DNA of 64,000 nt, taken from the NCBI GenBank assembly GCA_965247225.1, contig CBDFGT010000014.1, positions 99,699 through 163,698 of the forward strand, read 5' to 3'. Both the position numbers and the translations under genes were made by a program. Under the pieces are notes generated by a model, which ran no database searches, was not told the DNA's origin, and saw only the letters and a list, made by a program, of their open reading frames with translations. Every line of letters starts with the position of its first letter. Positions within the stretch are counted from its first letter, which is position 1. The stretch is from CBDFGT01 sp965247225. GTDB lineage: Bacteria > Pseudomonadota > Alphaproteobacteria > Rhizobiales > Rhizobiaceae. Below, piece by piece: positions 27,594-36,647 of this stretch.

Positions 27594-29110
27594 GTGGCTC
27601 GATAGGTTGATTCGCTGGAAAGGACTCCAGCCCGAATGCACCAGTCGCGCAAGTCATTTAATGCCGGGTGTGCACAGGCGGCCTGCAAATAGGCGAGGGT
27701 TCGCGGCATGTGCTGCATATAACCAGGTTTGTTGTCGCGTTGCATCAGCCGGACCCAGATACCAACGAGCTTGCAATTGCGTTGCGCTGCCATAATGGCA
27801 TGTGCTTCCAGAAACTGGTCCCGGTCAAAACAGGGATCATTTGCCCGCAGGTCCAGATAATGTGACAGCATTGCCTCTCGCAGTTCGTGCGGAATGGTCA
27901 CCCGCGCATCCTGAACCAGGGAAGCCACATCATAGGCCGATGGTCCTGTCATTGCGTCCTGAAAGTCAATCACGCCAATTCTGGAAATGCCGCTGGCCTG
28001 CGCCTGCCAGAGAATATTGGGAGAGTGGAAATCGCGCAGCACAAGCCGCTTTTCGCAAGTCTCCAGCCGGTCAGTCAGCGCATCCCAGAGCGCGTGATAT
28101 TCTGCCCGGAAAGCCGGATCGGCAGCCACACCGAATTGATAGGGGTGATGCCAGTCGAGGAGAAGATCCGCTTCGGTCTTCATTGCCTCGCGGTCAAAAC
28201 AGGCCACAGGATGGGTTCGTTCCGGCGTTACAAAGATTTCGCCCGGCGGCCTGTGTCCATGCAGATGTGCCAGTGCCTCGATGGCGGCCAGATAGCGTTC
28301 CGCAACGGGCTGGCCGGCACCATCCAGAACGCCTTCGCGGCCCATATCTTCCAGCAATAACAGACCCCTGGGCAGGTCGGCTGCCAGTTGCCGGGGAACG
28401 CGCATGCCGACAGACTGAAGCCAGTTGCCGATCGCCACAAACGGGTAGATGTCGGACGCCAGATGAACAATCTGCCCGTAGGTCTTGCCATCGCGCAGGA
28501 TCGCTCCAAGCTGCATCGGGGGTGAATCCATCAGGATCATGCTGTCGCCGTTCCCGGTGATGATCTGCTCGTAACTGCGCATCGCCGATGCATCGCCGCT
28601 GAAATGCAGCCTCCCGGCATCGCCAAAGCCATGCTCGCCCAGGAACTGGCGTATGGAGATCCCGTGCTGCATGCGTTCAAAGGTCTTGTCCCCGGCCGAC
28701 AGGGTCATGCGACGCCCTGCCCCCTCATGGACGATGTGAAGGGAAATCGCCGTTTTGGGCAGAAAATTGCCGGCCTTTTCCGGCCATTCCACCAGACATA
28801 TGCCGCTGTCCAGAGCCTCCTCAAAGCCCAGTTCGGCCAGCTCGCTTTCATCTCCAAGCCGGTAAAGGTCGAAATGAAACACGGTATGGCGCAGGTCATA
28901 TTGCTGCACCAGTGTAAATGTCGGGCTTGGCACGTCCAGATCACCATCCTGTGCCATGCCGCGGATAAAGGCACGGGCAAGGGTCGATTTTCCGGCTCCA
29001 AGATCACCGTAAAGCGCCACGCAGTCGCCCGGACGCAAAGCCAGTGCAAGATCCTGCCCCAGTTGCCGGGTCGCTGCATCGTCAGCGGCATATAACGACA
29101 ATGTGCCCAT
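27590..29110 (-). CDS. tsaE: TsaE-AmgK fusion: tRNA t6A ATPase domain plus anomeric sugar kinase domain
   Basis: 506 residues with two unrelated domains. Residues 1-150 are TsaE, the ATPase needed for tRNA N6-threonylcarbamoyladenosine synthesis: Walker A GDLGAGKSTLARAF (35-48), SPTFTLVQQY, HFDLYRL and LVEWPEKAG. Residues about 165-500 are an aminoglycoside-phosphotransferase-like kinase with LVLRDFHSPNILW (catalytic Asp) and IGVIDFQDAMTGPSAYD (metal site), as in AmgK, the anomeric MurNAc/GlcNAc kinase. With MurU next door this gives two consecutive recycling steps. As I recall, the fusion is common in Hyphomicrobiales. Starts eight bases after the divL stop. Confidence 0.9.
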   Translation of the reverse strand: MGTLSLYAADDAATRQLGQDLALALRPGDCVALYGDLGAGKSTLARAFIRGMAQDGDLDVPSPTFTLVQQYDLRHTVFHFDLYRLGDESELAELGFEEALDSGICLVEWPEKAGNFLPKTAISLHIVHEGAGRRMTLSAGDKTFERMQHGISIRQFLGEHGFGDAGRLHFSGDASAMRSYEQIITGNGDSMILMDSPPMQLGAILRDGKTYGQIVHLASDIYPFVAIGNWLQSVGMRVPRQLAADLPRGLLLLEDMGREGVLDGAGQPVAERYLAAIEALAHLHGHRPPGEIFVTPERTHPVACFDREAMKTEADLLLDWHHPYQFGVAADPAFRAEYHALWDALTDRLETCEKRLVLRDFHSPNILWQAQASGISRIGVIDFQDAMTGPSAYDVASLVQDARVTIPHELREAMLSHYLDLRANDPCFDRDQFLEAHAIMAAQRNCKLVGIWVRLMQRDNKPGYMQHMPRTLAYLQAACAHPALNDLRDWCIRAGVLSSESTYRAT

Positions 29111-29117
29111 GTTCCGG

Positions 29118-31571
29118 TTACTCGGCAGCCACGGACTTGCTGCGGGTTCCGGCTGGAATCCGGCAAATCACCTCTGTGCCAATGTCTTCGCGCGAATCAA
29201 TGGTCACGGTCCCGTTGTGCAGACCGACAAAGCTCTCCACAATCGAAAGCCCCAGTCCGGCCCCGCTGCGCTTGCCGGTACCGCCTTTTGCCTCAAAGCG
29301 GTTGAACACGGTGTCGATGACATCCTTGGGAATGCCGGGACCGTTGTCAGAAACCTTGAACAGAATATCTGTGCCCTCACGCCAGACCTCCAGCCGGATC
29401 ACGCTTCCGTCGAACGAAAAATTGGCCGCATTGGTCAGGATTTTCAGAAGGATCTGTTTCAGGCGCTGATGGTCGGCGGAAATGACCCCTGCATCGGCGC
29501 TGGAACTGACATGCAGGGACAGATTGCGTTCGGTCAGGCGGTCAGAAATCTGCGCCGAAACATCATCCAGCAGGTCTGAAACCACGATATCACTATATTC
29601 AAGCTGCATGATCCCTGCATCAACCGTTGCCAGGTCGAGAATATCATTCACAATGGTCAGCAATACAGACGAGGATGTGGAAATATGATCCACATATTCG
29701 GCCTGCCTCTCGTTCAGGGGACCAATGGCCGGTGTTTTCAGGAGTTCGGTAAAGCCGATAATATTGGTCAGCGGTGAGCGCAGTTCATAGGAAACATGCT
29801 GCACAAACGCATTCTTGATTTCGTCTGCCTTCCGCAAGGCAAGGTTTGTTTCTTTCAGCACCCTTTCTGCGCGCACGCTGTCGGTCACATTGACAAAGGT
29901 CAGCATGGTCTGTGCATTTGGCAGGGGTGTCACGGCATAATCCAGAACCAGACCGGTGGTCAGTTCAATTGTGCCTTGGCTGGATGTGCGCTCATCATCA
30001 AAACTGGTGATGATCTTGCCAAACCGGCGCCATCCGTCCGGCTGGTCATAAGATGGCAGGCAGGCCTTTTCGATATCGCGAATATGGGTTCCGGTGCTGG
30101 TTTGCGCACTGGTCACACCCCAAAGTGCCCGCAATGCCGGATTGGACAGGGTAATGCGCCCGTCCGGACCAAATACCGCAACGCCCTCTGTCAGATGGTC
30201 GATGGTTTCTCCCTGAACTTTCAGGAGCGTATTATAGCGTGTTTCCAGATTGACCTGTTCGGTGAGGTTTTCAAACACCCAGGTCGCTCCGCCCTGCGGA
30301 TGGGCGGTTGCAAAAACCCGCAGCGTCTGCCCGTTTGGCAAATACCACAGGTCGGTTTGGGTATCTGTTGACCGGTAAACGGAAAGTGCCGCTTCCTTCC
30401 AGGATTTCCAGTTCAGCTGTTCCGGCAATTTTCCGGCAGCCCGCAACCGGTCCAGAAGGCTGTTGTGGTCCGGACGCGATTCCAGATAGGGAACATCCAG
30501 TTCCCACAGGCGCTGAAAGGCCTGATTGTAGAATTGCAGGTGCTGGTTGCCATCGAAAAACGCAACGGGTGTTGCCAGATGGTCCAGTGTTTCCGCGTGG
30601 CTCTTGTGGGTGCGCTTGAGTTCTTCTTTCAGCGTTTCGGTTTCAGTGACATCAATGGCAATGCCAGCCGAACCATTCGGCAGCCTGACATCAACCACAT
30701 CCAGAAAAGCCCGGTTGCCGCGGATCACCGTGCTGATCCTGTCCCGGAAGGCATGATCCAGCGTGGCTTGTGCCCTGATTTTTTCAAGCGCCACATTTGT
30801 GAGAAGCTCCTTGCGCTCGCTGAGTGCCTTTTGTGGTGAACCCGCCTCCACGGCGTCACCATAGGCATGGTTCACCCAGGTCAGTGATCCGTCCTTGTCA
30901 CGCTGCCAGGCGGGCAGATCAATGGCGTCCAGCAGCGACTGGAAGCTGGCAATGGTCGAAGACAGGCGTTCGCGTTCTATTTGCAGTTCGGCAAGGTCCG
31001 CCCGCAGGTTGTTCAACGCTACAAAGCGCACAAAGGCGCGGCCGCCCGAAACCCGGCCCTGCGCTTCCAGCACCTCTTCCCGGTGGGTTTCAATCACAAT
31101 GTCAAAGCTTTCGGCGCGCGAGCGCAGCTTTTCAATGGCCTTTTCAATATCAATGGCCGAGCGCGCCTTCAGCCAGCGCCCGAAAGCCAGAAACTCGCTG
31201 TCATTTTGCGGTGCGCCGGTTTCTGCCGGCAATTGGCCCAGAAACTCTGCCTGGCCTGTCAGACTGTCCCATATGACGATCCGGCGGTTCTTGTCGGCAA
31301 TCAGCGCCTGATAGCGTGAAATTTTTTGTCCGGCATGGGAAAGGGCCGTACGGATCTCCTGGCTCTCAAGCTCCAGCCTGGAACGCTGGCGGATCAGCCA
31401 TACGGCAGAAATCACCGCTGCCGACAAAACACCGATGACCAGCGAAATTCCCATGATTTCCGGCGAGGTAAACAGCGGCTTCACCACACCTGCAGCGTCT
31501 GCCGCCATGGCCTGTCCATACAGGCCCGCAAAGCTGGTACCGCCGAGGCAGAGTGTGAAAAGACGGCGCAT
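29118..31571 (-). CDS. divL: DivL-type PAS histidine-kinase-like cell-cycle regulator
   Basis: About 817 residues: N-terminal signal-like segment and a membrane helix (IMGISLVIGVLSAAVISAVW), several PAS repeats, then HisKA and HATPase_c domains (DNGPGIPKDVIDTVFNRFEA, GAGLGLSIVESFVGLH). The H-box reads FVQHVSYELRSPLTNIIGF: tyrosine (Tyr595, codon 29787-29789) replaces the phospho-acceptor histidine, the hallmark of DivL. In Caulobacter DivL binds DivK and modulates CckA. The start at 31571 (MRRLFTLC) has AGAG just upstream; the open frame reaches 31640. Its place directly upstream of tsaE also supports DivL. Confidence 0.88.
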   Translation of the reverse strand: MRRLFTLCLGGTSFAGLYGQAMAADAAGVVKPLFTSPEIMGISLVIGVLSAAVISAVWLIRQRSRLELESQEIRTALSHAGQKISRYQALIADKNRRIVIWDSLTGQAEFLGQLPAETGAPQNDSEFLAFGRWLKARSAIDIEKAIEKLRSRAESFDIVIETHREEVLEAQGRVSGGRAFVRFVALNNLRADLAELQIERERLSSTIASFQSLLDAIDLPAWQRDKDGSLTWVNHAYGDAVEAGSPQKALSERKELLTNVALEKIRAQATLDHAFRDRISTVIRGNRAFLDVVDVRLPNGSAGIAIDVTETETLKEELKRTHKSHAETLDHLATPVAFFDGNQHLQFYNQAFQRLWELDVPYLESRPDHNSLLDRLRAAGKLPEQLNWKSWKEAALSVYRSTDTQTDLWYLPNGQTLRVFATAHPQGGATWVFENLTEQVNLETRYNTLLKVQGETIDHLTEGVAVFGPDGRITLSNPALRALWGVTSAQTSTGTHIRDIEKACLPSYDQPDGWRRFGKIITSFDDERTSSQGTIELTTGLVLDYAVTPLPNAQTMLTFVNVTDSVRAERVLKETNLALRKADEIKNAFVQHVSYELRSPLTNIIGFTELLKTPAIGPLNERQAEYVDHISTSSSVLLTIVNDILDLATVDAGIMQLEYSDIVVSDLLDDVSAQISDRLTERNLSLHVSSSADAGVISADHQRLKQILLKILTNAANFSFDGSVIRLEVWREGTDILFKVSDNGPGIPKDVIDTVFNRFEAKGGTGKRSGAGLGLSIVESFVGLHNGTVTIDSREDIGTEVICRIPAGTRSKSVAAE

Positions 31572-31800
31572 CAGGCTCTTTGCTCCGCAACAGGGCTGCT
31601 CATGTCGTATTGCCAATGGTGTCATGTGTTTCAAAATCATCCCCGGTATGTCTCCGTCCTGTTTGCCGCATCACCGACAAGACATGCCAAATGTCGTGCT
31701 GGACCCTTTGCGTGGCCTGGCGCAGTGGAACAGGCCGGTTCCGCGTCGAATCAGTCTTGCAACAATACCGTCTGGGGCCTGGGCCGGGAAGACATGTGCC

Positions 31801-31837
31801 CAAAAAACAAGCCGCGCCCTTGTCAAGAGCGCGGCTT
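31801..31837 (-). terminator. Terminator after ahcY
   Basis: On the minus strand, AAGCCGCGC (31837-31829) pairs with GCGCGGCTT (31817-31809) and is followed by GTTTTTTG. It separates ahcY from divL. Confidence 0.85.
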
Positions 31838-31865
31838 CTATATCTTGTGGATATAAGTTCAGAAA

Positions 31866-33266
31866 TTAATATCTGTAGTGTTCTGATTTGAATGGGCCCT
31901 GTTTGGGAACCCCGATATAGTCAGCCTGCTCTTCCGAAAGGGTTGTCAACCTTGCGCCAAGCTTGGCCAGGTGAAGACGGGCAACCTTCTCGTCGAGATG
32001 TTTCGGCAGGATATAGACCTGATTGCTGTAGGAACCGTCATTGTTGAAGAGCTCCATCTGCGCCAGCACCTGGTTTGTGAAAGAGGCCGACATGACAAAG
32101 GATGGGTGACCGGTCGCATTGCCGAGGTTCAGGAGACGGCCTTCCGACAGGAGGATCATGCGGTTGCCCTTTGGAAACTCGATGAGGTCAACCTGTGGCT
32201 TCACATTGTTCCATTTCAGGTTACGCAGGGCGGAAACCTGAATTTCGTTGTCAAAATGGCCGATATTGCCGACAATGGCCATATCTTTCATTTCGCGCAT
32301 ATGCTCGATACGGATCACGTCCTTGTTGCCGGTTGTAGTGATGAAAATATCGGCCGATGCCACAACATCTTCCAGCGTCACAACTTCATAGCCATCCATG
32401 GCGGCCTGCAGGGCGCAGATGGGATCGACTTCCGTAACCTTCACGCGCGCACCGGCACCCGACAGCGAGGCTGCCGATCCCTTGCCAACATCGCCATAGC
32501 CGCAAACAACGGCAACCTTGCCGGCCATCATCACGTCTGTACCGCGACGAATGCCGTCAACCAGCGATTCCTTGCAGCCATATTTGTTGTCGAATTTCGA
32601 CTTCGTCACCGAATCATTCACATTGATGGCCGGGAAAGGCAGGTGACCCTTCTGGCTCAGCTGGTAAAGACGGTTGACACCGGTTGTTGTTTCCTCGGTT
32701 ACGCCCCTGATGGCGTCACGCTGCTTCGTAAACCAGCCAGGTGAAGCCTTCAGGCGCTTCCTGATCTGGGCAACCAGAATCTCTTCCTCTTCCGAATGCG
32801 GGCTGGACAGAACGTCTTCACCGGCTTCGGCGCGCGCACCCAGAAGAATATACATGGTGGCATCGCCGCCATCATCAAGAATCATGTTGGAAAAACCACC
32901 ATCCGTCCACTGGAAGATCTGGTCGGTATAGTTCCAGTATTCTGTCAGTGTTTCGCCCTTGACGGCAAAGACAGGAATGCCGGAGGCAGCAATAGCGGCG
33001 GCGGCATGGTCCTGTGTCGAGAAAATATTGCACGATGCCCAGCGTACCTCGGCACCCAGCGCCACCAGCGTTTCAATCAGCACCGCAGTCTGAATGGTCA
33101 TGTGCAGCGAACCGGTGATACGCGCACCCTTCAATGGCTTCGTTGTGCCGAATTCCTCGCGGCAGGCCATCAGGCCCGGCATTTCGGTTTCCGCAATGGT
33201 AATTTCCTTGCGGCCATAATCGGCAAGGCCGATATCTGCGACAAAATAGTCGTTCTTTGTGGTCAT
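31866..33266 (-). CDS. ahcY: Adenosylhomocysteinase
   Basis: 466-residue NAD-dependent enzyme hydrolysing S-adenosylhomocysteine to adenosine and homocysteine in the methyl cycle. Visible: SLHMTIQTAVLIETL, FPAINVNDSVTKSKFDNKYG, the NAD motif VVCGYGDVGKGSAASLSGAG, and the C-terminal KSEHYRY. The ATG at 33266 has GGAGA upstream; the longer frame to 33455 crosses a promoter-like region with an ATAAAGA palindrome and is rejected. A terminator follows. Confidence 0.97.
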   Translation of the reverse strand: MTTKNDYFVADIGLADYGRKEITIAETEMPGLMACREEFGTTKPLKGARITGSLHMTIQTAVLIETLVALGAEVRWASCNIFSTQDHAAAAIAASGIPVFAVKGETLTEYWNYTDQIFQWTDGGFSNMILDDGGDATMYILLGARAEAGEDVLSSPHSEEEEILVAQIRKRLKASPGWFTKQRDAIRGVTEETTTGVNRLYQLSQKGHLPFPAINVNDSVTKSKFDNKYGCKESLVDGIRRGTDVMMAGKVAVVCGYGDVGKGSAASLSGAGARVKVTEVDPICALQAAMDGYEVVTLEDVVASADIFITTTGNKDVIRIEHMREMKDMAIVGNIGHFDNEIQVSALRNLKWNNVKPQVDLIEFPKGNRMILLSEGRLLNLGNATGHPSFVMSASFTNQVLAQMELFNNDGSYSNQVYILPKHLDEKVARLHLAKLGARLTTLSEEQADYIGVPKQGPFKSEHYRY

Positions 33267-33385
33267 CGTCTTCTCCATCCTGGGACTGTCATGCTGACGA
33301 CGCTGGATTTGACACAGTATGGCCATGCCCGCCGTCACGATACGGGTATTGATGCGCCCATTAGCAAGTTTCGTGGAGAATAGCA

Positions 33386-33409
33386 ATAAAGATATAAAGA
33401 AGTCTTTAT
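33386..33409 (-). promoter_or_regulatory. Candidate operator upstream of ahcY
   Basis: Perfect inverted repeat ATAAAGA (33394-33400) / TCTTTAT (33403-33409) with a two-base spacer, plus a third, tandem ATAAAGA at 33386-33392. It lies about 120 bases before the ahcY start. This resembles ATAAAGA-type sites I recall for the SAH-responsive regulator SahR in alphaproteobacteria; that link is from memory. Confidence 0.5.
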
Positions 33410-33426
33410 GTGATTTTTCAAACCCG

Positions 33427-33699
33427 TCAGATTTCCTCGCCGAACCTGTCGGCAATCAGGGCTTCCAGCGCGTCGAGCGCTTCCTGCTGCTGCCGTCCTT
33501 CGGAGGTCACGATTATGGTGCATCCCGGACTGGCGGCCAGCATCATCAGGCCCATGATAGAGGTTCCCCCCACGGTCATTCCATCCTTGGAGACAGTGAT
33601 TTCGGCGTCAAAAAGCTCGACGGTTTGTACAAACTTGGCAGATGCCCGCGCATGCAGCCCGCGTTTGTTGATAATGAGCAATTCGCGATTGAGCGCCAT
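33427..33699 (-). CDS. ptsH: HPr-like phosphocarrier protein
   Basis: 90-residue HPr/NPr. The phospho-acceptor histidine is His16 in NKRGLHARAS and the regulatory serine is Ser47 in GGTSIMGLMML. In alphaproteobacteria this protein belongs to the regulatory PTS, not sugar import. It receives phosphate from EI-Ntr at His16 and is phosphorylated on serine by HprK, encoded nearby. Seventeen bases separate it from the EIIA gene. Confidence 0.94.
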   Translation of the reverse strand: MALNRELLIINKRGLHARASAKFVQTVELFDAEITVSKDGMTVGGTSIMGLMMLAASPGCTIIVTSEGRQQQEALDALEALIADRFGEEI

Positions 33700-33716
33700 G
33701 GTTGATCTCTGTCCGG

Positions 33717-34118
33717 TTATTTGCCGCTGAGCACGCGGCTTGCCACATTGATGTATTTTCGCCCGGCTTCAGACGATTCCACCAATGCCTTTTCCATATT
33801 GTTGTCACCGCGAACACCGGCAAGCTTTACCAGCATGGGCAGGTTGACACCGGCAATCACTTCAACCTTGTTGGCGGACATAATGGAAATGGCCAGATTG
33901 GATGGCGTACCTCCGAACATGTCTGTCAGGATGATCACGCCGTTACCGTCATCGGTGCGACCGACGGATTCCAGAATGTCAGTCCGCCTTTGGTCCATGT
34001 CATCGTCCGGGCCGATGCACACTGTCTCAATCAACTTCTGCGGACCAACCACATGCTCCATTGCGTGGCGGAACTCCTCAGCCAGCTTGCCATGTGTGAC
34101 AAGCACAAGTCCGATCAT
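33717..34118 (-). CDS. manX: PTS EIIA component, mannose (AgaF/ManX) family
   Basis: 133-residue EIIA-Man-type protein with the phospho-histidine His9 in LVLVTHGKLAEEF, VILTDMFGGTPSNLA and VIAGVNLPMLVKLA. No sugar permease subunits are encoded nearby, so it most likely acts as a regulatory phosphate acceptor from HPr in the PTS-Ntr pathway, as known in other alphaproteobacteria. Lies between hprK and ptsH in the conserved chvI-chvG-hprK-EIIA-ptsH order. Confidence 0.92.
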   Translation of the reverse strand: MIGLVLVTHGKLAEEFRHAMEHVVGPQKLIETVCIGPDDDMDQRRTDILESVGRTDDGNGVIILTDMFGGTPSNLAISIMSANKVEVIAGVNLPMLVKLAGVRGDNNMEKALVESSEAGRKYINVASRVLSGK

Positions 34119-34249
34119 GATGCGTATGCTCCTGTTGATGTCTGGGCCGAAACCCCTTTATTGCATTGCAACAATGGCGTCCACGGTTGGGCGGCCATCA
34201 TGTCGAGGAAAATACAAAGTGCAAGTCAAAAACCTGACATTTGGTAAAT

Positions 34250-34753
34250 TCAGGGCGTTTCTGTGCCAAAAAGATGCGGCCACTGGGCGCAAAGCAACTG
34301 AACTATGGCATAGGGATCGAGGCAATCACGGACGAGCCTCAGAACCGGCAAATGCAAGCCGTCAATGATTTCAGCCCGCTCGGCTGGTGGTGGCAGGCGC
34401 TCCTGCGCCGCCGGTTCGATGATTTTCACCAGAAAATGGATCTGGCCCGAAGCAACGGAGGCAACACGCACCAGACCGGATCCACGGATCTCGATAAGGC
34501 CCTGAAGCACCGGCGGGCAATGGGCCTGCACCTTGCCTTCATCGCCTTTCAAAAAAACCTGGTCATCGGCAATCAGGGCACAATCCGTGCCCTCGCGTCT
34601 GGCTGCGGCAAGACAATGCAGCGCAAACCGCGACTTTCCGCATCCGGATGGTCCGGTAAACAAAAAGCCGTGCTCGCCCAGACGCACAGCCGTTGCGTGA
34701 ACCAGTTTTCCCGATAGCGTCATGCCCCCGGTCGTCATGCCCCCGATCGTCAT
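34250..34753 (-). CDS. hprK: HPr kinase/phosphorylase, short alphaproteobacterial form
   Basis: 167 residues, lacking the N-terminal domain of Firmicute HprK, as usual in alphaproteobacteria. P-loop FTGPSGCGKSRFAL (about 32-45), LIADDQVFL, and the C-terminal signature ...LRLVRDCLDPYA. It phosphorylates HPr on serine and so couples metabolic state to the PTS. The N-terminus is MTIGG-MTTGG-MTLSG, a five-residue repeat giving three possible starts (34753, 34738, 34723); the third aligns with the usual family start. ATG 34753 overlaps the chvG stop (ATGA). Confidence 0.9.
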   Translation of the reverse strand: MTIGGMTTGGMTLSGKLVHATAVRLGEHGFLFTGPSGCGKSRFALHCLAAARREGTDCALIADDQVFLKGDEGKVQAHCPPVLQGLIEIRGSGLVRVASVASGQIHFLVKIIEPAAQERLPPPAERAEIIDGLHLPVLRLVRDCLDPYAIVQLLCAQWPHLFGTETP

Positions 34754-36597
34754 GACAGCACATCCGCCGGCAGGCTGAGGATGAATCTCGCCCCCTTTGG
34801 ATCAGGGCTTCCGGCTGTGACAATATTCTCGGCCCGCAGACTTCCGCCATGCGCCTCTGCAATCTGGCGGCTGATGGAAAGGCCAAGACCCGAATTTTGC
34901 CCGAAGCCTTCGCTGTCGGGCCTGTCCGTATAGAAACGTTCAAAAATACGGTCGATATTTTCAGCCTGTATGCCCGGACCATTGTCCTCGACCTGCACTA
35001 CATAGCGTGTGCGGATGCGCGACAGCGTTATGCGGATCGCGCCACCTTCATCAGGCACGAAGGAACGGGCATTTTCAATCAGGTTGGTGATAATCTGCCC
35101 CAGACGCAAATCATGGCCATGAACTGTGAAATGGCCCTTCGGTCCATTCTTGCGGTCCACCACAAGGTCAATATCAACAGACTTGGCACCCTTGCGGCTT
35201 TGCCGCGAAATATTGACCATGTCCGACAGCAGCAGTTCCAGATCAACCGCTTTGGAATCGGTCCTTGCCAGCTCCGCATCCAGACGGGATGCATCAGAAA
35301 TATCGCTGATCAGCCGGTCAAGCCGGCGCACATCATGCTGGATCACATCAAGAAGCCGTTTCTTGGATTCGTCACTCCTGGCCAGCGGCAGGGTTTCGAC
35401 CGCACTGCGCAGCGAGGTCAGCGGGTTTTTGAGCTCATGGCTGACATCGGCCGCAAAATTCTCGATGGCATCAATACGGTCGTAAAGTGCTGTTGTCATT
35501 TCCCGCAAGGCGACTGACAGATTGCCGATCTCATCCTGCCGGAACGAGAAATCCGGAATTTCCTGGCGTTCCTTGGCACCGCTGCGCACACGCACGGCCG
35601 CAGCCGACAGGCGGCGCAACGGATTGGCTATCGTTGAGGACAACAGCAGGGACAAAACCACATTGACCAGCGTTGCAACACCAAAAACCCGAAGGATGGC
35701 GATTCTTTCGGCATGGACAATCGTGTCAATATCGCCAGCCTGTGTCGAAAGCAGCAGAACCCCCAGCACAGCGCGGAATCGCTGCACGGGAACAGCCACA
35801 GATACAATCAGCTCACCATCTTCCGTAACCCGGACAACAGCACCGCGCACGCCGGTCAGCGCATTCACCACTTCCGGATAAATCGAGCCTTCACCGCCCG
35901 GCTGTTCCTTGTAGAGCGGCAGGTCGGATGGCTGCAGGATGCGGTTGAAAACACTGCCAAGCCAGTCGGACCATGAAACAGGGTTCGGCTGCAAAGGGGC
36001 CAGATCAAACCGCAGAACCTGCCGTCCCGTATAAAGATGCCGGGAATCCAGGATCAGGTTTGTATCGGAATCAAAGATGCGCGCCCGGGTTCTGGTCGGA
36101 GAAATCAGGCGACGCAAAACAGGGGCAACGCGCTGCGGATCAATGGGAAATTCCAGATCCTCATCTTTGGGTGCCGGCGTAATGCTTTGGCCCGCCTGCA
36201 ATTCCAGCAATTTCTGCGGATCGATAGTAATGGAGTTTGTCTCCACGGAGGCCTGTGCGGCAATCGCTCCTGCAATGATTTCGCCCTGGGTCAGCAGGCT
36301 TTCCACCCGTGCATCAATCAGGCCTTTGCGAAACTGGTTCAGATAAAGGATACCGGCCACAAGCACGATCAGGGCCGCCAGATTGAAAAACAGAATCCGC
36401 CGCGTGAGGCTGGAAAACAGCGCATTGCCAAAGACACGGCGTATCAGCAGAAACGGATGACGCGCCAGGGCCCTGTAGGCGGCAAAGCCACCGGGTCTTT
36501 CAAGTGCATCGCTGTCATTGTCTTTGGGCACGCAACTGTCATCCGTGTGAAAATCATTGTCGGTGCACGGTTGCCGCACAGCCGCACATGAAATCAA
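34750..36597 (-). CDS. chvG: ChvG/ExoS/BvrS sensor histidine kinase
   Basis: About 615-residue inner-membrane kinase of the ChvG/ChvI acid- and envelope-stress system, important for host interaction in Agrobacterium, Sinorhizobium and Brucella. Two membrane helices (about 70-92 and 300-325) frame a periplasmic sensor domain; then HAMP, HisKA with His387 in ADVSHELKNPLTSLRSAVE, and HATPase_c (NLIENA, DNGPGI, GLGLSISRQIAEAHGG). The start is uncertain: the frame opens at a TTG (36597) and a GTG lies at 36579. About 50 bases separate it from chvI. Confidence 0.94.
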   Translation of the reverse strand: MISCAAVRQPCTDNDFHTDDSCVPKDNDSDALERPGGFAAYRALARHPFLLIRRVFGNALFSSLTRRILFFNLAALIVLVAGILYLNQFRKGLIDARVESLLTQGEIIAGAIAAQASVETNSITIDPQKLLELQAGQSITPAPKDEDLEFPIDPQRVAPVLRRLISPTRTRARIFDSDTNLILDSRHLYTGRQVLRFDLAPLQPNPVSWSDWLGSVFNRILQPSDLPLYKEQPGGEGSIYPEVVNALTGVRGAVVRVTEDGELIVSVAVPVQRFRAVLGVLLLSTQAGDIDTIVHAERIAILRVFGVATLVNVVLSLLLSSTIANPLRRLSAAAVRVRSGAKERQEIPDFSFRQDEIGNLSVALREMTTALYDRIDAIENFAADVSHELKNPLTSLRSAVETLPLARSDESKKRLLDVIQHDVRRLDRLISDISDASRLDAELARTDSKAVDLELLLSDMVNISRQSRKGAKSVDIDLVVDRKNGPKGHFTVHGHDLRLGQIITNLIENARSFVPDEGGAIRITLSRIRTRYVVQVEDNGPGIQAENIDRIFERFYTDRPDSEGFGQNSGLGLSISRQIAEAHGGSLRAENIVTAGSPDPKGARFILSLPADVLS

Positions 36598-36647
36598 AAT
36601 AAGGGTCCGCGTTCAGCCAGGGCGAAGCTTCTGCCGCGGTCAAGGGT

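Noticed and set aside
33267..33426. SAM/SAH riboswitch in the ahcY leader
   Set aside because: The leader lacks a recognisable conserved riboswitch core; the ATAAAGA dyad explains regulation better.
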